Notes: a model not told the origin generated them from the sequence alone. 7,725 bases of DNA from Rhodanobacteraceae bacterium UBA703 (GCA_002297645.1 DBMH01000007.1:1-7725), one strand, 5' to 3'. Numbered from the stretch's first letter, positions 1-5,947 are shown. Translations and numbers: made by a program.

Positions 1-270
1 GCTGAGATCGCTGAAGACGATCGCGTCGTCCGCGACGGCGTCCGCATCGCCCGCGGCGCGGGCGCCCGTTGCCGCGTTGTCCGCCGCGGCACCAATCGCG
101 TCGCACAGCGTGCACTGCGTCGCGCTGGCGTCCTGCAGCGTGGCGACGATGAGGCGCGCGGCACGCGCGCACGGACTGGCAGCCGCGGCGAGCAGGACGG
201 CGAACAGGACACGTGCGTACCTCACGCGCTGACGGCCGGCGCGGTGCGGACTTCCCCCTGTGACGAACAT
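1..270 (-). CDS. Exported protein with CSLREA-like N-terminal segment (3' part beyond window)
   Basis: The reverse strand is open from an ATG at 270 to the window edge, giving 90 residues with no stop. The protein starts MFVTGGSPHRAGRQRVRYAR, followed by a hydrophobic core (VLFAVLLAAAA) and a possible cleavage site at CARA, which makes a long Sec-type signal peptide. After it comes a segment with CTLCDAI at about residues 53-59, then AAADNAATG and DDAIVF. This spacing resembles the CSLREA domain (C-S/T-L-R-E-A-I, A-A-N, D-T-I-x-F) found at the N-terminus of secreted right-handed beta-helix proteins. The usual 'RE' pair reads 'CD' here, so the match is partial. I chose the ATG at 270 because GGGG lies about 8 bases upstream. 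A GTG at 225 is an alternative start with no visible ribosome binding site. The mature function is not visible in this window. Confidence 0.6.
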   Translation of the reverse strand, partial: MFVTGGSPHRAGRQRVRYARVLFAVLLAAAASPCARAARLIVATLQDASATQCTLCDAIGAAADNAATGARAAGDADAVADDAIVFSDLS

Positions 271-342
271 GCGGTTACCCCGTATGCGCCCCCGACATGT
301 GATTGGCGCTGGGATGCTAGTCGGGCGAAACGCGCAGGCCCA

Positions 343-358
343 TACGGCAAATGCCGTA
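343..358. promoter_or_regulatory. Perfect inverted repeat, operator-like (TACGGCA-AA-TGCCGTA)
   Basis: Two 7-bp arms (343-349 and 352-358) are exact reverse complements separated by 2 bp. The centre is about 80 bp upstream of the ATG at 270. A TAGCAT hexamer at 319-314 on the minus strand could serve as the -10 box, with no recognisable -35. The repeat would then be centred about 43 bp before the transcription start, the usual place for an activator that replaces the -35 contact. A short dyad with TAC...GTA ends suits a dimeric NarL/FixJ-type regulator, but that identity is inference. Confidence 0.45.
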
Positions 359-586
359 GTTCGGTGCTGGCGTACCGCCGCGTATGGAAGATGTGTGCTT
401 TGATTCTTCAGTACTTCACATGCCCCGGAAACGTCGCTGCAACGCGGAAATCCGCGCTCGACGCGCGAGCATCGCCGCCGCGGCGAGACGAAGTGCGAGG
501 GATTTCGTATTTACAGGTCGATTCGCGAACGCCGAGACTGCGGAAGCGCCTCGCCCGCGACGCGCGTCCCTCCGTCCTCGAAATCC

Positions 587-592
587 AGGTGA
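587..592 (+). promoter_or_regulatory. Ribosome binding site of the small exported protein gene
   Basis: AGGTGA stands 4 bases before the ATG at 597, with the AGG core 7 bases away. This is the only good Shine-Dalgarno sequence in this open frame. It fixes the start at 597 rather than at the earlier ATG at 384. Confidence 0.7.
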
Positions 593-596
593 ACCC

Positions 597-920
597 ATGC
601 CGAATCGCGTTCCTCGCGCATCCGTTCCGTTCGTCTTGGCGATTGCCGCCACACGCCTTCGGCACAAGCCGGCGTCGGCCCCGACCGGCGAAGTGGTGCA
701 GGTCGAATTCCTCAGCAGCATCGGCGGCTCGTACATGATCGGCATCATGGGCACCGCGTCGATCACGTTCGGCGATCTCGGCGACGGCCGCGTGCGCGCG
801 AACGTCGACGCCAATCTGGCGCGTTCCGGCGGCGGCGGCCTGCCGCTGCAGATGGCGCTCGACGTCGGGGTCGAACGCTTCATCTTCCCGCCGTCGCTGT
901 CCTGCCCGCGGCCGGACTGA
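597..920 (+). CDS. Small probably exported protein of unknown function
   Basis: This 107-residue protein is not one I recognise. It starts MPNRVPRASVPFVLAIAA, a basic then hydrophobic stretch like the first half of a signal peptide. From about residue 30 the text is GEVVQVEFLSSIGGSYMIG and on to a glycine-rich SGGGGLPLQ and a C-terminal FIFPPSLSC. Third codon positions from about 685 to the stop are almost all G or C, so this frame is clearly coding there. The alternation of beta-prone stretches (VVQVEF, MIGIMGTASITF, RVRANVDANL) suggests a small beta-rich secreted protein. Residues 19-28 (TRLRHKPASA) are a poor signal-peptide end, whereas another frame over the same bases reads TPSAQAGVGP, ending in a classic A-Q-A site. 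The current frame may therefore carry two compensating shifts. It is transcribed away from the gene ending at 270, and no terminator is seen after it. Confidence 0.65.
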   Translation: MPNRVPRASVPFVLAIAATRLRHKPASAPTGEVVQVEFLSSIGGSYMIGIMGTASITFGDLGDGRVRANVDANLARSGGGGLPLQMALDVGVERFIFPPSLSCPRPD

Positions 921-1260
921 GGTGGATGCGGGCAGGGTGCTCGGAAGAACCCGATTGCCTTGACGTCGGGGCGCATCGGAAAGCCTCCGAAACCGCCCTC
1001 CCCACAATCGTCCTCCCGGCGCGGGCGCGAATCCATGCTGGTTTTCCTCCTCCTGTCCAGGAGGGCTGAATGGATTCCCGCTTGCGCGGGAATGACGAGG
1101 GTTCATGGGAACGGCGCGGCCGTTGCCGCGCGTGCAACGGATCGACGCATCGTCGCGGCTCGCGCCAGGGTTTCCTGTCCGCCGGGTGAACGCGAAGGAG
1201 ACGATTTGCGACATTCGCCGCCTCTTGCGCGCGGCGGCGTCGGACCGCACTTCCGCCCGG
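921..1260. other. Intergenic region with REP-like element
   Basis: This stretch of 340 bases lies between the small exported protein and the lytic transglycosylase. It holds the palindromic repeat at 1020-1100. A perfect AAGGAG at 1195-1200 is not followed by an in-frame ATG or GTG at a usable distance. I see nothing else of note in 921-1019 and 1101-1260. Confidence 0.5.
1020..1100. repeat. REP-like nested palindromic repeat (SFPRKRES-type)
   Basis: The core is ATTCCCGC-TTGC-GCGGGAAT at 1074-1093, an 8-bp stem with a 4-base loop. Just before it is a second hairpin, CCTCCT-GTCC-AGGAGG at 1049-1064. An outer pair, GAATCCAT at 1029-1036 and ATGGATTC at 1070-1077, flanks the second hairpin and overlaps the first, so the element can fold in alternative ways. 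The reverse strand of the core translates as SFPRKRES, the hallmark of a dispersed intergenic repeat common in Xanthomonadales and other proteobacteria. Such elements are non-coding and usually occur in many copies per genome, but copy number cannot be seen here. Confidence 0.75.
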
Positions 1261-2073
1261 ATGAATCTTCGTGGCAGCCTTTCGCGCATGGTCCGGGCCG
1301 GGTCCGCCGTCGTCGTGCTCGCCGTGGCGCTGTGGGCCGGCGAAGTATCCGCGCGCACGGTCTACCGGTGTGTGCGCGACGGCACGGTCAGCCTCGCGAC
1401 GGCGCCGGAGCCCGGCTCGGAATGCTTCGCCAGGACGCTCGACGACGGCTCGCCATTGTTGCCGAACCTGTGGGGCTCGCTCGGCGTCGTGCATGGCAGT
1501 CTCTACCAGCGCGAGCAGGACGGCCGCGTCGTCTACAGCACGCGCAACCTGCCCGGTTCGACCAAGGTGCAGTCGTTCACGGTGGCGACGCCGCCGGGTT
1601 CTCCGGCGCACGAAGGGCTCGGCAAGGTCGGCAAGCCGCGGCTCGACGAATTCAAGCCGCAGTTCCGCGCGGCAGCGAAGGCGAGCGGTGTCGAGGAAGC
1701 CTGGCTGCGCGCGATCGCCCATGCGGAGAGCGCCTACGACCCGAAGGCGCTGTCGGACAAGGGCGCGCAGGGCGTGATGCAGCTGATGCCGGAAACGGCG
1801 CGTGAATACGGCGTCGGCGATCCGTATTCGGCGAAGGCGTCGATCGAAGGCGGCGCGCGCCTGCTGCGCGACCTGCGGCGGCGCTACGAGGGCGACATGA
1901 CCCTCGCCGCCGCGGCCTACAACGCCGGCATCGCTGCCGTCGAGCAGTACGGCGGCGTGCCACCCTACGCCGAGACGCAGGCCTACGTCGCCAAGGTCCA
2001 GGTGTTGTACCAGCGCTATCGCGCGGCGATGGGGCTCAAGCCGTTGCCGGCGAGCCTGCGCGCGGCGGAATAG
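1261..2073 (+). CDS. Periplasmic lytic transglycosylase (SLT domain) with DUF4124-like N-terminus
   Basis: This 270-residue enzyme is predicted to cleave the glycan strands of peptidoglycan between MurNAc and GlcNAc, forming 1,6-anhydro ends. A signal peptide covers residues 1-31 (hydrophobic core AVVVLAVALWA, possible cleavage after VSA). Residues 32-110 contain two DUF4124-like stretches (TVYRCVRDGTVSL and LYQREQDGRVVYSTRNLPG). The SLT domain spans about 128-255. The catalytic glutamate is E156 in HAES, followed by GVMQLMP (171-176) and AAAYNAG (217-223), all typical of Slt70/MltC-like folds. The ATG at 1261 puts the signal peptide at the N-terminus, but it has no clear ribosome binding site. 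The ATG at 1288 (giving MVRAGSAVVV) is an alternative. An upstream ATG at 1105 would bury the signal peptide 50 residues in and begins at the edge of the repeat. The gene stands alone and converges on the protease gene. Confidence 0.92.
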   Translation: MNLRGSLSRMVRAGSAVVVLAVALWAGEVSARTVYRCVRDGTVSLATAPEPGSECFARTLDDGSPLLPNLWGSLGVVHGSLYQREQDGRVVYSTRNLPGSTKVQSFTVATPPGSPAHEGLGKVGKPRLDEFKPQFRAAAKASGVEEAWLRAIAHAESAYDPKALSDKGAQGVMQLMPETAREYGVGDPYSAKASIEGGARLLRDLRRRYEGDMTLAAAAYNAGIAAVEQYGGVPPYAETQAYVAKVQVLYQRYRAAMGLKPLPASLRAAE

Positions 2074-2079
2074 GGCGAG

Positions 2080-2096
2080 CGCGCCGCATCGGCGCG
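2080..2096 (+). other. Hairpin after the lytic transglycosylase stop codon
   Basis: CGCGCCG-CAT-CGGCGCG forms a 7-bp GC-only stem with a 3-base loop, 6 bases after the stop at 2073. No T-run follows, so it is not a standard intrinsic terminator. It may still protect the 3' end of the message or slow transcription. Confidence 0.4.
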
Positions 2097-2119
2097 TGCC
2101 TGGCTCGGAGCGGTGTCCG

Positions 2120-2152
2120 AAAAAACGAAGGCCTCCCCAGGGGAGGCCTTCG
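2120..2152 (-). terminator. Rho-independent terminator of the protease gene
   Basis: A perfect 12-bp stem (2126-2137 with 2141-2152, CGAAGGCCTCCC and its reverse complement) encloses a 3-base loop. On the minus strand it is followed at once by six T residues (A-run at 2120-2125 on the plus strand). It lies 33 bases after the protease stop. On the plus strand no T-run follows the stem, so it terminates the protease transcript and not the transglycosylase one. Confidence 0.93.
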
Positions 2153-2185
2153 GTGTCATCGCAGCGGCACGAGATGCCGCTTCGG

Positions 2186-5100
2186 TCAACGCGCGTGCTT
2201 GCCGGCGGTCCGGCCCGGCGACAGGCGCGAAGGCGCATGCGCGCGCGCCGCCTGCTGGCAGTCCAGCGTGACGTCGTCGAGCATCGCGCCGCCGATCTCG
2301 CCGTTCGGCGAAGCCGCCGTCCAGTCGAAGCGGATCTCGTGCGACTGGCCGTCGAGGTACTGCGACGGAATCGCGAAGCTCTTCGAGGCCCAGTCGCTGC
2401 CACCGCTCTCCGGCGTGACGGTCGAGACGGTGGTGCCGTCGATGGAGAGCTTCAGCGACGCCGTGGCATCGCCGCCGATCTGGTTGACCATCCAGTAGTT
2501 GAGCCAGCGCGGCTGGCCGGTCGGAAGGACGACCGACTGGCTGAGCGAGCTCTGGTTGGCCTCGTTCCAGCCACCGAACCACACGAACCATTCACCGGTG
2601 CGGGCGACGAATTCCTGTGCGTCGTCGCAGCTCGCATCGCAGAACGACGTCTTGCCGATCGAGTCCGTGCTGTTCCAGAACGGGTTCTCGAAGTCCACGG
2701 TGGCTTCGAAGCTCGAGTCCTGGAACAGCTGCTGAGGCGAGCACGTCGCGCCCCCTTCCGACTCGAACCCGTCCTTGAAGATCACGTCGACGACGGCGGG
2801 TGCGCAATCGACGTCGACGTTGGTCACGTTGGCGGCGCCCACCGTGCCGTGTCCGTTGGACACCACGCACGTCAGTCCGGCCGGCTGCGTCGCCACGGTG
2901 ACGTCGAAGGTGGAGCCTGACGGCAATCCCGGGCTGAACGCGTAGAGGCCGTTGGTGCCGATCGTCAGCGTCGGGCCGTCGTTGAGCTGCAACACCAGGC
3001 CCGGGACGGTCAGGTCGCGGACGCGTCCGCCGATGGTGTAGTTCTGCGGCGGAATCGCGGCGCAGGTCACCGCGACATCGGTCACGTTGGAGCCCGCGAT
3101 CGAGCCGCTGCCACCGGCGACCGTACAGGTCTGGCCGGCAGGCTGGGTGCCGATGGCCACGGCATAGCTCGTGCCGTTGGCGAGCTGATCGGGGAAGGTG
3201 AACGTGCCGTTTCCGCCGATCGCGAGACCCGTGCCGCCGTTGAGCCTGAGGGTGAGGCCGGCACCGGTCAGGCCGCTGACGGAACCGCCGACGGTGTAGG
3301 TCGCCAGGTTGCTGCACGTGACGCTCACATGGGTCACGTTGGCGCCGGCGATCGTACCGTGGCCGCCGCTGACCGTGCAGTTCTGCGCCGGTCCGGTCGG
3401 CTGGGTGCCGACCGTCACGTCGTAGGTGGAGCCGTCGGCCAGGCCGCCGGGAAAGACGAACGTGCCGTTGGACGCGATCGCGAGGTCGTTGCCGCCGTTG
3501 AGGCGGAGCTTCAGGCCGGTTCCGGCGAGGCCGCCGACGTTGCCGCCGACGGTGTAGACCGATCCGGACGGTGCGACGGAGAAGTTGCCGGGCGACACGT
3601 TGAAGAACACGTTGTTCGAGCAGCTCACACTGACGCGTGCCTGGGTCGTCGTCACGGTCGCCGGGACCGTCACGTTTGCGCTGCCGTTGTTGGGTACGCC
3701 GCTGGCGAGGGCGTGCGCGAACGTCTGGCCACCGTCATCGGACAACCGGATGTCGACGGCCGTGCAGTTGACCGGAGCGACGTTCGTGTTGGCGACGTCC
3801 CAGGCGACGGACTGCGTCGTGCCCTGGCCCCAGACGAGGCCGGCGCCGGGTCCGTTGACCTTGAACGGACCGGCCGTGTTGACGACGCTCAGCGAGATGT
3901 CGGCGCTCTGGCTGGTACCGTTGCCCGGCGTGCTGCCGGAGCGCACGTGGTTGTCGCGCACGGTCAGGCGGAACTTCAGCGTGCGGTTGGTCGTCGGCAG
4001 CGTCTCGCCCTTGATCGCCGCGCCGCCGAGCACGGTCGACAGCGACGGGAACACGCGCTCGCCGGTGGCCTTCGGCGGGAAGGTGCGGAAGATCGGGCTG
4101 GAGCCGTTGTCGCCGGCGGTCAGCGGGGCCTGCGGACCGAGATCCCATTCCTCCCACGCATAGCTGAGCGTGTCGCCGTCCTGGTCGGTCGCCGAACCGC
4201 TGAGCACGAACGGCGTGCGCGCCGGGATCGTCAGGCCGGTCGGCAGGTTCGCGGTGTCGATGACCGGTGCGTGGTTGTCGTTCGTCGTGTTGACCGAGCA
4301 GTTGCCGCCGCCGTTGGTGTAGTTGGTGATTTCCTGCAGGCTGATCGCGTGGAAGAACGGATCGGAATGCGGCTGCAGGTCGTCCGCCCCGCAGATGCCG
4401 GCATAGGCCATGACCGTCGTGCCGCTGCCCGGCTCGTAGGCGGTCGAGCCGTTGCGGTTGCCGCCCGAGCAGTTGCCGTTGGAGCCGTTGAACGGATGGT
4501 TGCCGCCGAACTGGTGGCCCATCTCGTGCGCCACGAAGTCGATGTAGAAATCGTCGCCGGTCGGGTTCGGCAGGCCGGTGGTGCCGCGTCCCTTGGACGA
4601 CGAGCCGCAGACCACGCCGAGGCCGGCGACGCCGCCGCTGCCGGTGGTGAACACGTGGCCGATGTCGTAGTTGCTCGCGCCGATCGCGGCGCTGATCACC
4701 GACGTGCTGTTGTTGATGACGCCGGTGCCGTTGCCGGCGAAGGGGTCGCTGGCGGCGGTCGGGTACATGATGAGGTCGTTGTTCGGCACCAGCGTGAGCT
4801 GGATCGACATTTCCGACTCGTAGACTTCGGTCACGCGGTTGACCGCCACGACGGTCGCGGCCAGGCCGCCCGCCGCCGTTCCGCCGCCGACCGCCGCGAT
4901 GTACTTGTTGTTGGCGGCGACGGCCGCGCGATAGACGCGCTTCTGCACGCCGGTCTGCGTCATCGGTTCGGTGCCGGAATCGAGATGGTCGAGCAGCGGC
5001 GTGCTGCCGTGCACTTCGCACTGCCCGAGGCCGTTCGGCACGTCGAGTTCGTCGCGCCTGTAGCTGAGGTAGCGGTCGGTGCCGCTGGCGACGACTTCGG

Positions 5101-5533
5101 GGCGCACGACCCAGATGCCGTCCCGGTCGAACACCATCGCCTGGAAACCGATCGGGGAGACGTCGAGGCGGAGGCGGCGCCCCTGGTCATCGGTCCCCTT
5201 GAAGCTGAGGATGTCCGGGTACTTGCGCTGCAGTTCGGCCGGCAGGGTTCCGGAATCGACCACCGTGAACTCGGCGAAGCCGCCATCGGGCGACGGCAGG
5301 GAGACGGCCGTGGCGATGCCGCGTGCGTGCGCATCCTTCAGATACGCGGCGATCTGCGAGGTTTCGAGCGTCAGGGCACGGTACTGCGCCGGGTGAGGGG
5401 CGTCAGGCGACAGCGAACGGCCGGCGTCTTCGTGCCAGTACACGTCGGTGGCTCCGGCCCAGGCCAGACCCGACCCGGCGAGGCCGGCGAGCCAGACGGC
5501 ACGCGCGGCGATGTTTCGGAATGGTTTTTTCAC
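2186..5533 (-). CDS. Secreted reprolysin-like zinc metalloprotease, multidomain
   Basis: This 1115-residue protein is an extracellular endopeptidase of the metzincin clan (M12B-like). Residues 1-26 are a signal peptide (MKKPFRN, hydrophobic core, AWA cleavage). A propeptide follows to about 195, containing a lone Cys in GQCEVHG (172) that might act as a latency switch; that role is inference. The catalytic domain covers about 200-415. Its zinc site HEMGHQFGGNH (336-346) fits HExxHxxGxxH with catalytic E337, and the Met-turn is VMAYAG with M375. Then come an Ig/cadherin-like region (421-552, ATDQDGDTLSY), a second beta module often found behind such proteases (556-652, LSDDGGQTF), three tandem beta repeats (660-911), the tag IFKDGFE (918-924), and a jelly-roll-like domain (about 931-1095, FEATVDFENPFW, WFGGWNEANQSS). 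A basic tail of about 20 residues ends the protein. The GTG at 5533 is chosen because GGGGAG lies 7 bases upstream; a TTG at 5548 is inferior. No downstream gene shares its transcript. Confidence 0.95.
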   Translation of the reverse strand: MKKPFRNIAARAVWLAGLAGSGLAWAGATDVYWHEDAGRSLSPDAPHPAQYRALTLETSQIAAYLKDAHARGIATAVSLPSPDGGFAEFTVVDSGTLPAELQRKYPDILSFKGTDDQGRRLRLDVSPIGFQAMVFDRDGIWVVRPEVVASGTDRYLSYRRDELDVPNGLGQCEVHGSTPLLDHLDSGTEPMTQTGVQKRVYRAAVAANNKYIAAVGGGTAAGGLAATVVAVNRVTEVYESEMSIQLTLVPNNDLIMYPTAASDPFAGNGTGVINNSTSVISAAIGASNYDIGHVFTTGSGGVAGLGVVCGSSSKGRGTTGLPNPTGDDFYIDFVAHEMGHQFGGNHPFNGSNGNCSGGNRNGSTAYEPGSGTTVMAYAGICGADDLQPHSDPFFHAISLQEITNYTNGGGNCSVNTTNDNHAPVIDTANLPTGLTIPARTPFVLSGSATDQDGDTLSYAWEEWDLGPQAPLTAGDNGSSPIFRTFPPKATGERVFPSLSTVLGGAAIKGETLPTTNRTLKFRLTVRDNHVRSGSTPGNGTSQSADISLSVVNTAGPFKVNGPGAGLVWGQGTTQSVAWDVANTNVAPVNCTAVDIRLSDDGGQTFAHALASGVPNNGSANVTVPATVTTTQARVSVSCSNNVFFNVSPGNFSVAPSGSVYTVGGNVGGLAGTGLKLRLNGGNDLAIASNGTFVFPGGLADGSTYDVTVGTQPTGPAQNCTVSGGHGTIAGANVTHVSVTCSNLATYTVGGSVSGLTGAGLTLRLNGGTGLAIGGNGTFTFPDQLANGTSYAVAIGTQPAGQTCTVAGGSGSIAGSNVTDVAVTCAAIPPQNYTIGGRVRDLTVPGLVLQLNDGPTLTIGTNGLYAFSPGLPSGSTFDVTVATQPAGLTCVVSNGHGTVGAANVTNVDVDCAPAVVDVIFKDGFESEGGATCSPQQLFQDSSFEATVDFENPFWNSTDSIGKTSFCDASCDDAQEFVARTGEWFVWFGGWNEANQSSLSQSVVLPTGQPRWLNYWMVNQIGGDATASLKLSIDGTTVSTVTPESGGSDWASKSFAIPSQYLDGQSHEIRFDWTAASPNGEIGGAMLDDVTLDCQQAARAHAPSRLSPGRTAGKHAR
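2252..2743 (-). other. C-terminal jelly-roll-like domain of the protease
   Basis: About 165 residues run from the region after the DGFE tag to DDVTLDC. They include QLFQDSSFEATV, an aromatic EWFVWFGGWNEANQSSLSQSV, WLNYWMVNQIGGDATASLKLSIDG and HEIRFDW. This pattern matches galactose-binding-like C-terminal domains that often end bacterial secreted proteins. It probably binds a carbohydrate or surface ligand or helps secretion. Family membership is judged from motif pattern only. Confidence 0.6.
2762..2782 (-). other. IF-x-DGFE tag inside the protease
   Basis: The residues IFKDGFE follow the third beta repeat. In Xanthomonadales a short IF-x-(D/N)GFE motif commonly closes secreted proteins close to their C-terminus. 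Here about 190 residues follow it, so it sits as a linker between the repeats and the last domain. The role of the motif is not known to me. Confidence 0.55.
2801..3556 (-). repeat. Three tandem ~80-residue beta repeats within the protease
   Basis: The units occupy 3556-3311, 3298-3059 and 3040-2801 on the minus strand. Each begins Y-T-(V/I)-G-G and carries a shared pattern: GL-x-L-(R/Q)-LN, then NG-x-(F/Y)-x-F, a (T/A)QP-(T/A)-G turn, C-x-V, and a closing NVT-x-V-x-V-x-C. The first unit has two extra residues (PA) before its first cysteine, and the third is the most diverged. The two conserved cysteines per unit could form a disulfide in the secreted protein. Such repeats occur in many bacterial extracellular proteins as spacer or adhesion modules. 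Confidence 0.85.
4496..4528 (-). other. Metzincin zinc-binding motif HExxHxxGxxH
   Basis: These codons give HEMGHQFGGNH. The three histidines bind the catalytic zinc and the glutamate activates water. All key residues are intact, and a Met-turn (VMAYAG) follows 28 residues later, so the protease should be active. Confidence 0.95.
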
Positions 5534-5540
5534 GTGAAGT

Positions 5541-5546
5541 CTCCCC
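5541..5546 (-). promoter_or_regulatory. Ribosome binding site of the protease gene
   Basis: GGGGAG on the minus strand lies 7 bases before the GTG at 5533. It overlaps the alternative TTG start at 5548, which rules that start out in practice. Confidence 0.8.
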
Positions 5547-5745
5547 AAGAGACGAGGGTGGTGGAAACATCGAGCCGGGACGCTTCGGCTCCGGATTCCG
5601 TGGCAGGAAACCGCCCGATCGGGCCCGCGCCTCGCGTTGCTGTCGCTCGATGTCGTGGAAATGCGCCGATCGGATTCGATCGCGGTCCATGGATGCGCAA
5701 CGATTCTGCGCGATGCCCGGGGAGTGCCGTGGGGAGAACGGGTGA

Positions 5746-5770
5746 CCGGTCCCGGAGAGTCCGGGATCGG
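5746..5770. other. Hairpin in the protease upstream region
   Basis: TCCCGGA (5750-5756) and TCCGGGA (5760-5766) pair perfectly around GAG. Four more pairs (one a G-T wobble) extend the stem to 11 bp. No T-run follows on either strand. It could be a binding site, a leader hairpin of the protease message or a weak end for the methyltransferase transcript. Confidence 0.45.
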
Positions 5771-5817
5771 GCGACTCGACGCGCCCGGCGGAAAACGAAG
5801 CCGACCATCCGCAGAGC

Positions 5818-5839
5818 CGCAACCTACACAATGGTTGCG
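5818..5839. promoter_or_regulatory. Inverted repeat CGCAACC-N8-GGTTGCG, operator-like
   Basis: Two 7-bp arms (5818-5824 and 5833-5839) are exact reverse complements around an AT-richer 8-bp spacer. The arm centres are 15 bp apart, somewhat more than one DNA helix turn. That spacing can suit a dimeric transcription factor, and the AT-rich centre contrasts with the GC-rich surroundings. It lies about 285 bp upstream of the protease start. The regulator is unknown. Confidence 0.4.
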
Positions 5840-5947
5840 CAGGCAGGCAGCGTCGCAGCGACGAATGGTGCTCCGTCCCGGGGCGGAGTGGGGCGGTCCT
5901 CGCTCGAAAGGCCGCAGCGGAGAAGCGTCGCCGCGGCCGGCGGGGAA

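Larger units (their letters stand above)
271..596. other. Divergent intergenic region
   Basis: These 326 bases lie between two divergently transcribed genes. Apart from the inverted repeat at 343-358, a possible -10 box at 314-319 (TAGCAT on the minus strand) and a weak AT-rich TATTTA at 508-513 on the plus strand, I see nothing in it. Open frames crossing it have arginine-rich, unstructured translations and no ribosome binding site. Confidence 0.6.
5534..5947. other. Long intergenic region upstream of the protease, rich in inverted repeats
   Basis: These 414 bases lie between the methyltransferase stop and the protease start. They contain the dyad at 5818-5839, the hairpin at 5746-5770 and a short CGATCG-GATT-CGATCG repeat at 5667-5682. 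Open frames here look like shadows: they have no ribosome binding site and their translations are arginine-rich. I could not place a convincing -35/-10 pair. The region most likely holds the protease promoter and control sites. Confidence 0.5.

Noticed and set aside
1105..1260. N-terminal extension of the transglycosylase to the ATG at 1105
   Set aside because: It starts at the edge of the palindromic repeat and would place the signal peptide 50 residues into the protein.
408..1358. Overlapping minus-strand open frames opposite the small exported protein
   Set aside because: They have no ribosome binding site and low-complexity composition, and the plus strand shows much better third-position bias over 685-920.
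2120..2152. Terminator considered as bidirectional for both convergent genes
   Set aside because: The T-run exists only on the minus-strand side; the plus-strand side reads GTGTCATC after the stem.
880..2403. A 507-codon open frame on the minus strand over the transglycosylase
   Set aside because: It is a shadow of the SLT gene, with an arginine-rich translation. Its only recognisable text (SFPRKRES) comes from the non-coding repeat.
2801..3556. Tandem repeat considered as a CRISPR or other non-coding array
   Set aside because: The period is about 240-258 bases, the reading frame is continuous, and conservation is at the protein level, so these are protein repeats.
5546..5548. TTG at 5548 as start of the protease
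   Set aside because: It overlaps the ribosome binding site GGGGAG, which is ideally spaced for the GTG at 5533 and gives the MKKPF signal-peptide start.
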